A stretch of 64,000 bases of DNA from positions 8,749,767 to 8,813,766 of the forward strand of contig NC_033641.1 in NCBI RefSeq assembly GCF_001540865.1, written 5' to 3'. The DNA comes from Ananas comosus (lineage: Eukaryota; Streptophyta; Magnoliopsida; Poales; Bromeliaceae). Below, in pieces: positions 23,438 through 34,491 of the stretch; position 1 is the stretch's first letter; each line of letters opens with the position of its first letter. A program made the position numbers and the translations under genes. Below the pieces are notes generated by a model that worked only from the letters and a program-made list of their open reading frames with translations, was not told the DNA's origin and made no database searches.

Positions 23438-26146
23438 TATATCTGACCGCTATATATACAATGTGAGGGATATAATTTTAGAAGTTCAAGAGCTTTATTT
23501 GTTTGCATGAATATAAGAGGTCGAACTCACGATCCCCAAAAGTCATTGTCGTTTGTGCTTAGTTTGGCAGTGTAGTTACGAGATCGCTTAATCTCGCACT
23601 CATAATTGTACAGAAACTAGCCAATCGATTTTTGTTCGATAGGGCACAATGTTGAGTTCATGGAACTTATGACTGCAGATACAAATGGATCTGGATTGGT
23701 GGAACTCCAGTCCCGACCCATTCTGAATCCGATGGTCAATAAAAACTAAAATTATAGAAAAATATAATCCGTCCTAAATCAGCCCTGATCCGCCAAATAA
23801 ATAGAGTGGGAAGTGGGATACCTTTTCTTTCTTTTGATCCGCTATGATTCGCCAAAAATTTGCCAAAACCTCACTCTCACCCAAATCCACCCCAAATGGA
23901 GCGGTAAATAGAAGCCAAAAATAGAATTAAATTTGATTCGCTTAACTTTTTATTGAAATAATTTTAGTGAAAAAAATACGAAATTCTTTTCAAATGTATT
24001 ACTAGTTTTAGTAAATTTAACCACTTTAATAACTTTTAAATATATAAAAATTTGACTAATTAGCAGTTAATAACTAGTACAGTCAGTAAATTTGGCAAAA
24101 AATTTAACATTATTGAATGTAAAAACTTTTTTTAAAAAAAGAACGTTGAGGGGTCACAATTAAAGAAACAAAAGTTGAGGCACCATTGTCAACATGTCGT
24201 ATAGGTGAGGGGGTTTTCCATACATTTTCACCATCTGTTGTTTCAATTTGTTTTTTTTTTTTTTTTTTTTTTAACCTCTCGACTGAGACGGCCACGGATC
24301 GTTCTCAGAGTGCGTACGTACGTTGATACGTTTGTCGATCTCGTGACACGTGGGCCCACCTGGTTGGTCCTGGTCACACACGTGTGACCGCTTGTGGTCC
24401 TCACGTCTCGTCCACGTGGCACCGTTTGGTAGCTCTCACGTGCGAGGCTGGCGTGTACGTACAAAAGTAGAGGGTGGGTCACGTTCCCACGTGCGAGAGT
24501 GGAAACAATAACACAAACGACAAAATCCCACAAATACCGTATACGTACACTCATACGCCAAACCTTACGCGTATTTAATGATTATTATTATTATTATCTA
24601 AAATTAATATCTAATGTGACAAATATCACCCATAAAATAAAAATTTATATATGAAAATTACATATATATTTTTTTAAAAAAATTTCTTGTACCAAGTACG
24701 ACAATAATTAATAATAGAGAAAAAAAAAAACTATTGTTTGTTTGATTTGTTAAAAAAATAGTGTTCAAAATTTATTTTTCATTTACGTTTTATACATTCG
24801 GGGCATATGCTAATTTTTCGATTTAAACTTAATATACAAATTAATCAAAAAAATTTTATATTATGTACACGAATATATTAATAATATATAAGGACAGTAT
24901 TTTGAGGTACTTGTAGAAAATAGCTCCAGCTAAAGCAACTCTGTACACATATTTTTTTTTTACAAAAAAATAACTATATTCTCATATCTTATTTGCAAAA
25001 TATGTGTAATATAAAGTATGACATATTTTGTTTTTTATGCACGCGTCACATACAATGTGTTTGGTCAGTTTCAGCCAGCGTATGATGGCTACATATAGCG
25101 AAGCTAAATGAAAAGATGTTGACGGTCTCGATTTTTTCGACGACAACATATCTTAAGCACTAATATATCTTCTTGTCTATGTAACATGATTGTATTTTTG
25201 AAAATAGGGAGAAAAAAAAGAAAAAGAAAACTCTTGGTTCTTCGTAAAAAATGTCGCTGTATTTTCAACTATTTACATGAATTAAACAAAGCATTAAACT
25301 TTCGACTTTTTTGAATCAAATGAATGTATTTGAACAAGGCCCCAGACAGAAAAAAAAACTTAACTGGATAGCAGATTCTGACCTGATCTGAATCAGAAGT
25401 TCAGAATCAGCTGCAGGTGATCAGATAGATGCCTACAAAGTTATCTTAATTTACACTTGAATTATTGCAACTAATGTGGGAAATTGGGTCCCCACCCAAA
25501 AATTTAAAAGCTTATAAATGGATTTGGACCATTTCATTGTGGGGAATAGCAAGGCCCATGATCAAAATGGTGTTTGGTCGAATGATTGATTTTGAGAATT
25601 TGAGATGGATTGCTCACCAAGTATGGTAGATACATATCTCCATCAATCAACCAATAGGAATGGACCATTGCCACCATGTTAAAAAAAAAAAAAAGAAAAA
25701 AAAAACCTTCTACTACTAATTGAAGTTATTGATTCTTTAACAAGATGTGATGATGGAGATGTACGAAAAAGCATTAATAACTTTTTCATTAAAATGGACC
25801 TTACTTTCTTACTTTGTAAGAATTCAAAGTTTTGATTTGACATTCGGAAGTTTATTTTAGCATTCAACCAGGCATCCGAGAAAGAAAGTCTATAAATCTT
25901 TTGAGTAAACTACGCTTTTGGTTAGGCCTCGAACTTCTATTTGTCATAATTTATGTCTCGAATTATAAGATGCATGACACTTTAGTCGGTGAAGTTTCTG
26001 AATTGTTGGAATAAGGTCCCGTAACTCTTTTTTGAATATGTATTGATGAATTACTAACATAAGAGTAATGTAGCATTTTAGTTATTATTGCATGATAAAG
26101 TAGGATATCGTTATAATTTAAAAAGTTTGAGGACTAAAATGTCCAC
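23438..26146. other. Gene-free stretch with an ACGT-rich island
   Basis: No exon is recognised. The only unusual part is the GC-rich island at 24290-24500, listed separately. A 23-T run at 24250-24272 precedes it. Around 25375-25425 'gaatcagaagttcagaatcagc' phrases form short palindromes. The 103-residue minus-strand frame over the island has no domain and ends in a poly-Lys from the T run. Confidence 0.5.
24347..24493. promoter_or_regulatory. Cluster of five CACGTG (G-box) sites
   Basis: Perfect CACGTG palindromes lie at 24347-24352, 24379-24384, 24413-24418, 24437-24442 and 24488-24493, with further ACGT cores (TACGTACGT at 24314-24322) around them. G-boxes bind plant bZIP and bHLH factors and act as ABRE cores in ABA-responsive promoters. 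No coding exon is seen within several kb on either side, so this may be a distal enhancer, a lost promoter or a piece of a transposon. Confidence 0.55.
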
Positions 26147-26309
26147 TGTAACGCTCCAATAATTTCACATCGGATGGAAAAGAATTCTCATCCGAATATA
26201 TGAAGTCTCACACCCTAATAATAACTGGGCTTAAGTATTTTGGGGTAATAATTTGAGCCCAACGAGTTATTATTGTTAACAGGTCGAGTTGTTACAGTTG
26301 GTATCAGAG
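26147..26309 (+). mobile_element. Small LTR plus primer-binding site (TRIM-like remnant)
   Basis: A 150-bp segment starting TGTAACGCTCC and ending GTTGTTACA (26147-26296) has TG...CA LTR boundaries. It is followed after two bases by TGGTATCAGAGA (26299-26310), the tRNA-Met primer-binding site. The downstream 250 bases have 'tgtgagactgttgtaatg' but no clear second LTR and no gag-pol. Best read as the left end of a decayed terminal-repeat retrotransposon in miniature. Confidence 0.6.
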
Positions 26310-26696
26310 ATGTGAGAGCTAAATGCTATGTAGGGTAAAGTGCTACACCACAGAGCCACCTCTTGAACCCGTAGGAGCCACACCTAGAATCTCACATAAC
26401 TTGTTAATCCTGTTTGTAATCCGATTATTATTAAAATTCATAATCTTTTATATATCCAATCACAATTTTGTTTCTATTCGATGTGAGACTGTTGTAATGA
26501 ATTAACGTTCGAGAATTAAAGTGTTAGGAGCCTCACAGTTTGAGGACCAACAGCATTTTGGGCTCTCAAAAAGCAGAGATCACTAAACAAGGTTTTNTAT
26601 TACTCTTTAAAAAAATAAATTCAGATAGAATATGAAGTGATTAGATTTCGAGCTTGAGACTTCCATAAATAAAAATTTTTACAAAAAATCAGAAAT

Positions 26697-26736
<40 letters not shown>

Positions 26737-26955
26737 ATTAAACAGGGATATACCCCACTAAACAAGTATGAAATGACACAAAGAACATGAACTAAAGCAA
26801 CATATTTGCACAAGACACTCACATTACATGCTTAATCTTTTAATCAGATCTCTTGCTCACACCACAACTCTCAAATATAGTAACACACATTAAGACCAAG
26901 AAGTTACAAGAGAGAATGAACATATCACAAGCTTTATTCTTAGCATACATTCAAT
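26310..26955. other. 3' flank of the MLO gene with one N and a poly-T tract
   Basis: Contains an unknown base at 26597, a SINE-like body fragment on the minus strand at about 26605-26665, and a 35-base T run (26701-26735). The part nearest 26955 should hold the MLO 3'UTR. Confidence 0.45.
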
Positions 26956-29900
26956 TCAAATCACCGAGTTTTCGACGCGCTCCTCTTGGATCAATTTCGC
27001 CGTTCCTTTCTCGCTCGTCGCCTCCTGATGATCGCCGAGGCTCCTCATCGGAACTCCTTCACCGGCCACGACATTCTTTCCGCGGCGCTTCTTGACCTTT
27101 TGAGCCCAACCAACAAGGCCCTCTTGCACATGTTCATCGAATATCGCCTTTTTGAATGTGCTCCCCATCTTTTTCATTTCATGTTTTACATTTCGTCGTA
27201 AGCGATTTTAAGTTACCTTTTAAATCGCGCTTTTAAAAGACAAATTTGATATTTGAACTCACCTGAGTAACAATAGCATAAAGAGGCAAAGTGCTGTAGC
27301 CGCAGAGAACTTGCACAATGACACTGAAAAAAAAAATACAAACAAGAATAAAAATAAGAACTAAGAACATGAAAACATACGAATTTACGTATATCAGGAA
27401 GTTCACCTGATGACTAATCTGGGGATAATGTAACCAACTTTCCCCATAATGCATGATGGAAACTGTACGTCGTCTGCGCGAAATTTTTAGCACTTTTGTA
27501 TGCTGTTCAAGAAATTAACTATTCTCATCCAGAAAGAAACTAAGCGAAGTCGCAAGATTTGTGCAGCTTACCAGTATCCAGAAGAAGTATGCGATTTCAA
27601 ACGCGTTCCTGAAAAGGATGAAGTGGATTAAGAAGAGCACGATCTTAGGGCGGTGGAACGAGAAGAGATCGTCGGATGGAGTCACGACTAAGTCGCCCTC
27701 GATGGCGGAGTGCTTTTCCGCGACCTCATGGGCCAACTGGGTGATAATGTACTCCAACTTGCCGCCCAAAATTAGGAGCAGCTGCGAGTTTTCGTAGCTC
27801 ATTGATAATAAAGCAAGATAAATTTGATTGTTCGTATCGAACATACTGAATGTTAATGCAAGCACATCAGCAGCTGCTGCTGATGCTGATGCGCACAAAT
27901 ATCTTAGAGGGGAAAAAAGAAAAACTTACAATTAAAGGAACGAGAAATTAACCATGATAAGAAGTTCGCAACCTTATACCGACAACTTTCTTAAAATCAG
28001 CTTCGAGGGCTCTGATCATGTAGTTGTAGAAATTGAATTTTGGGTTCCCTGGGCAATGATTCTGAAAAAAAAAAGAGAAAAAGATCAGGAACAATGATTT
28101 TCGATCGATTAATAACTAAAAATGATCACGCACGCAATGTCGCGATTTATAAGCGTATATTTACCATTATAAAACCGAGTCTCATCGTAGTGTAGTCCGA
28201 TTTAGTAACAGATCCATAGAATTGCTTGAAAAAAGCATGCTGAAAACAGAAGAAAATCAGCTTTTTTATGTCAGTATATGCAGTAATTTTTTTGGCAGAT
28301 TAATCAGAATAATTTATATTAGCAGTTAATGAACTTGGAAAGAATTTTGGCTCCTACCAACCAACCGATTGTTGTCGAAAATTTTCCGTAATCCTTGAAG
28401 CGCTTTTGGATGAATTCGAATTGATTCACATGAGTGATCTTGTTAGCAGCTGCAAACAGTGTTGTCACGAGTCCCAGCACAAATTTAGTATGTTAAATTA
28501 TATAAAATAACTATTTTTCTCTAAAACTTAAGAAGCTACTAAAAGATGGTGCTTTTATATTTTATAGGAATAATTGTTTATATTCTCCTGGAAAGTTTAT
28601 GGTTTTTTCTATTTATCTCTCTTAGATGGCTAATATTAAAAATACTATTTTAATATTTCAAGTTATTTGAAATATACTCCTACTAGAGTTAAATTCTGTT
28701 ACTGAAATGTTAGGAACAGTCATTATTTTTGCAAAATTACTATTTTGCCCTTTTAAATATACTTTTTTGTTATCATCAGCTTTTCTTATTTGCCCTTAAG
28801 TTAGGGACAAAAAAAATATTTTGACGTTTTGCCTTTTTAAATATACCCTCCTACCGTCGTTAACTTATCTTATTTGCCCTTAAGTTAGAGGCCAAAAAGG
28901 CATTTTAGCTATTTTTTTAAAATTTTGGTAGGCATTTAATTCGAATTTAATCTGATATGACTTAACAGGTACTAATAGCTAGCGAAGTTATTTTTTAATA
29001 ACGAAAAAATATACAAGGGGTATATAAAATATTTAGGAAGTTTTGAGAGGTATATTAGATATTATATATCCCTATTTATATTCAACATCTCTGTTAAAAT
29101 GTTGAAATGGAATGCAGATGAAACAAACTGAAACTCGGGTAAAAGGTTGATAATTCTTCGCAAATTCAAGTAAAAATTTCGAATGAAGTAAAAATATTTC
29201 GATAGTACGTAGGATATATGAAATGAATCATGCATAACCATACATACCAGTTTCAACCTCATTCTGAATTGAATTCTCCCAGTGTCTCCACATGTGCATC
29301 TTAAAATGATCAGCATAAGATGTTAGGTGCAAAATCATGCATAGAAGCGCTTTTATCGCGCGAACGCGAAAACAAGCCCCCTCAAAAAAAATTTATTTTC
29401 ATAAATAGTCCCACCAATTTTATAATTATAATTTTGGTTCTATCACCGCCACGCAGACGCCACGTAAACGCCATGCGAGAAGGATGGAGTCCAGTGTTAC
29501 TTATATTGTCCTCGTGGTCAACCGGTATAATATAATAGAGACGGTAAATTATTCACCATATTTAGATACAGTGAATGAATTATCGTATTCAACTTATTCC
29601 AACATCTCCAGCCTACTCGCGTGGCATTTATATGGCGCCTGCGTGGCGGGAATAGGACCAGAATTATAATTATAAAATTGATGGAGCTATTTGTGAAAAT
29701 AATTTTTTTAGGGGGGCAGATGCAAAAAAAAAACCCCCAAAACAATGCATATTATATGAGTACAACAACAAAAATAAGTTTTTAAAAAAGGAAAAAAAAA
29801 AAAGAAGAAAAGGAAGTGCTAATCTACATTAATTGTTACCTTAGCTGTTCCTAAAAGAACGGTGATTAGGCTGAGAAGTACATGAGTGACCGCTAAAACA

Positions 29901-30637
29901 AAGATGAAGATGTGTAATTGGTGAATCGCCTCCAAAGAAAGTAATGGAACTTTTCCCTGCATGTTTTAGATACCCAAAAATAAAAAATAAAAAGCAAATA
30001 TGGTTTAATTGAAATTTTTAATGTTAAATATAAAAATATATAAACATAATTCTCTAATAATTTAAGCTTTTAGAGTACAACGGTTATTTCACATGATATT
30101 AAAAAAAAAGATGTTCTAAATTTGAGTCATGCCACGCTCATAATTAAGAACTTAAGCTTTTAGAGTGCTTTATACATATGAAAATTACCTCTCAGTTATT
30201 TAGAATAGGTTTTTTTTTTTCTTTTTGGTTGACACCTTCTTAATTTTCTTTTTTTTTTATCTGACCTATTTTAGTCAATCAATTTGCAAATTTTGTTAAA
30301 ATCATCACTGATTCAATCAAATTTTATCAATTAACAACTAATAGAGCTGTTAATTCTAACCTAAACGAATAAAAGTTGAAGTTAAATTTGAGAATTCTAT
30401 TTCAAAATATCTTATAATTGAGAGGTTTCCCTTTATTTTTGCCTAGATAACTAAAGTATTTTCTTAAAAAAAAAAAAGAAATGTAGTGGGGACCAAATTT
30501 TTTTTTTTTTTTTTTGAGAAAAAGGTAGCGCGCTACCCGCTTCATTCATTCAGTGAGTGAATTAAGCTACATGGGAGAGACAGCAAGGCCTCGACGAAAG
30601 GCGGAAAAAAAAAAATTAAAAAAAAATAAATAAATAA

Positions 30638-30682
<45 letters not shown>

Positions 30683-33600
30683 GGTCACTCTACTAGACTA
30701 AGTTTCCTCCACAGGTCTGTCAACTGCTTAATCTTATAAATACCGACTGATGGATCGCTCTGTGTCGTTCCGAAGATCGCTTTATTCCTAGATTCCCAAG
30801 AGACCCACCAGCAGGCTATAATTCCTATCAGACCGGTTGCGGTCGGATGTGTTCTCATTCTTCCTACCCATCTATCCCAGACTTGACGCACTTCCTCACC
30901 TAGATCTCCCAACTGGACATCCTCCTGGGTCATTACCATAAGAAATCTGGTAATTATGCACTGTGTGAATAAGTGGTCAACCAAATTTGCACTGTGGGGA
31001 CCAAATTTTAAAAACCAAAAAGCTTGAGAGTCCGACCAAAACTTTGATCAGGTCGTTAGCTCGACACAATTTTGTAAGCCATATGATTTTTCCACGCCCA
31101 AACCATTAAAAAAAAAAAAGAAAAAAAGAAAAAAAAAAAAACTAAATTACAGAAAAGAAAATTTTAATATTCGTTTTTTTATTTTTTTCTGACTTTTAAA
31201 AACTTATATTTTACCCTCTTAAAAAATAAAAAATATTCACAGAAAAATACGGTGTTAACTATAACGACAAAATGATCAAGTTGCCCTCTTTCTGTACGTC
31301 TCCTCCCCAACTCTCCTCCATCGGCAGCCCCTCCTCCGTCCTCTGCGCTCCCTCGACTCCAACCCTCCGCACTCCCTCGACTCCAGCTTCGACTCTGCTT
31401 GCTCCACTTGCTCCTCCTGCACCCTCTCCGCCCTTCTATTTGGCGACGGTGGGAAGGAGGTCGGGATGGGGGCGCGGACGAAGGGGTGTGCGAGGGCGAA
31501 ACAACAGAGAAGGGCGAGGGCATAGGTGTAAGCTCGAATGGAGGGGTGGGAGAGGACGAGGCGGCAAAGGAGGGTGAGGCAACATGGACGAGGAGGTTGT
31601 CGGCGAGGAAGGAGGCAGCACTGCTGAGGGGTGGGTTCTAAAGGTATTTTGAATATTAAAAAAAATATAATAATAGAATATAAATGGAATCCAAACTGAA
31701 TACTGACGGAAGGGACGGAAGTTTACATCTCTCATTTTTTTAAAAGAGCAAAATATAGATTTTTAAAAGTCAAGAGGAAAGTAAAAAAACAGATATTAAC
31801 AAAGAGGTTTATTTATAAATTATATAAAACCTCTCTATTAAAATCCGATTTTTTACTTTCCCCTCTTGCCATTTAAAAACCTACACTTTACCTCCTTGTA
31901 AAATAAAAAATGGTCACAGAGGGTTACGGTGTAAACTGTGATGACAAAATGATCATTTTGCTTCTCACCATTTTTGGCAACAGAAGAAAAAGTTAAGAGC
32001 ATTTTTAGCATAAAAAAATATATAATAATATTTTATAAACGAAATCCTAACGGATCACTAACGGCAAGGAATGAAGTAAACATATTTTATTTTACAATGG
32101 GATAAAGTGTAGGTTTTTAAATGATAGAGAAAAAAGTGAAATTTTGAATTTTGACAGAAAGATTTTCTATAATTTAGCCTTATATAATTTCGCCAAAAAA
32201 AAAATCCTCTTTTCACTATAGAAGTTTCTCCGTTCGAATATCAACACAGTATTAAAACAAACCTTTAATATTCAAGCACAGAATGAATCACACGGCTCAC
32301 TGTCTTAACAAAGTATAAATCATTAACGGATATAGTGCGGGCAGTACCTTCCTCTGGCAATGATCCGACCCCGCCCCTCCGCCGGCCAGGATCCGCCGGA
32401 CGCCGCCGAGCGCGCCGGAGAAGACGGCGTCCCCGTAATGCGCCACCGCCGCCTTCGCGGACGCCGAGGGCTCTCTCTTGCATGGGAGCAACTTGTGGGT
32501 GAGCTTCTCGGGTATGCATATCTTCTGAATGGGCCCTTGGAACACCGTCATCAGCAGGGAGATGAATCCCAGCAGCATCAACTCTATCATCAAAAATTTT
32601 CCACCAAACATAACTTAAAACAAATTTACTACCAACCCAACAAAGAAGAAATTGATTGAGAATGCGTTGTCCGAATGCATCTGCTTTAATGCTTTGCCGT
32701 CTGTTTGCTCTTGCTTCTGCTTTTATCCTACTCAAGTAAATTAAGCATTCGATACCAAAAGAAAAAAAAAAAAGAAAAAAAAAAGAAAAAGAATATAAAG
32801 CTTTTGTTTTCTCAGGAAAACAAAATTGAGATTTCTGAGTCTCAGAAGTAGAAACTTTGTCCGGCGTAGTCGTTTCTTTTGATTTTTTTGGTGAAAACAG
32901 ATTTTCGATCTTCATGAAATTGTGTTGCATAGGATATGATGAACCGTGCGCAATCTTTGGATTCAGAATACTTGTTCGAAGAAAATAAAGTAAAATGAAA
33001 CAAAAGCTTAGTAAAAATATTGTCATTCATCACTTAGTCACGCTGCGTTGCGAGCACACCTATGACAACCAACATATCAAATTATATAGAATTAATATTT
33101 AAGGAAAGGAAAATTTGCAGTAATGCAAAATAGGGCCTCAATTTGGTACTCCTAAATCCGCGCTGCGGAAAGAATTAAGTTTTCAAGAGGTATATTACAG
33201 GTGTATGTGTTTCACTTAAGGGATTATTTGGTTATACATAATTGTAACTGCGCTGTAGCTGTAACTCTACACAGATCCAAATTTGGCTTCTATTTTGATG
33301 CATTTGAATTCAATCGCCGTAATTGCAACTGCGTGAGGAGGATTAACTGTAATAGCTAGAACTATACTTAAATTAATCGCAGTTTCAACTGCAGCATTGA
33401 AAAAGAGTAATTTTTAACACACGCAACTCTCCAAAGGAAGTCCCCGAAGCAACTTACCTTCTTAATAACCATTTAATTTTTTTTTTTGTTTTTCTTTTCC
33501 TGTATAGAGATCATCATCTCACCACCCCATATATGAAATACTAAAAATTCGTAAATGCATTTCTCAACCACGTATATACAGCCAATTAACAAAGTATTTT

Positions 33601-33762
33601 ACACTTGTTATATTTTTCATTATATCTAACCAAATAAGATGCATGTAATTATAATTATTGTATTTTCAACTAAATTATATTTATAATCATGTCGAACCAA
33701 ACGATCTCTTAAATGCGTTACTTAAACAAGATTTAATAAAATAGCACGAAAAATGTAAATAA

Positions 33763-33806
<44 letters not shown>

Positions 33807-34458
33807 AGGGAATGACCTTCTTTTACTTTGAGAAGGGCCTCAAAAAGGGGTTTCTGGTTCTTCTTCTTCAGAACCTGCAACATAAATAAATGCCAATTGA
33901 TAATATTTATCATATAATTCCTTTAATTATAACTAATTAAATACCTTTGTTTAGCATCAATTCACTACACAAATAAACAAATTTGAAACTCAATGAACTC
34001 AAATGAAACTTTTTTTTTTTTGTGAGAGAGATAGGTAGCACGCTACCCACTTCATTTATTTAATTTAGAAATAAATTTAGCTAGAAATGTGAATCAATTA
34101 GGATTCAAACTTGGGATCTCGGGTGTTAACCACCAAGTCCTTTGCCACTTGCTCTAGGGACCGTCGGTAACTCAAATGAAACTTAAATTGAATTGGATTT
34201 GGGTTCAAATTAATTAACCAACTGTTTGGAATGAGAAGTGATTAGATATTAGTCTTTTGTTTAGACTCTATACATAGTTAATTCAGTCGAAAATCAAGTC
34301 TATTAAAAATAAAAAATAAAAAATAAAAGATCTCTATATATGGCAAAGCAAAAATTGAAATGTTACAAATTCAAATTTTTGTTCATAAAAAGTTTGTTTC
34401 CTTCATTTGTGATCACCAAACAAGTGGTAAAGATGGTTTCATTCATTTGCATAAGAGA

Positions 34459-34491
<33 letters not shown>

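Noticed and set aside
24243..24554. 103-codon minus-strand frame across the G-box island
   Set aside because: No motif or splice partner, and it ends in poly-Lys from a T run; the island is more plausibly regulatory.
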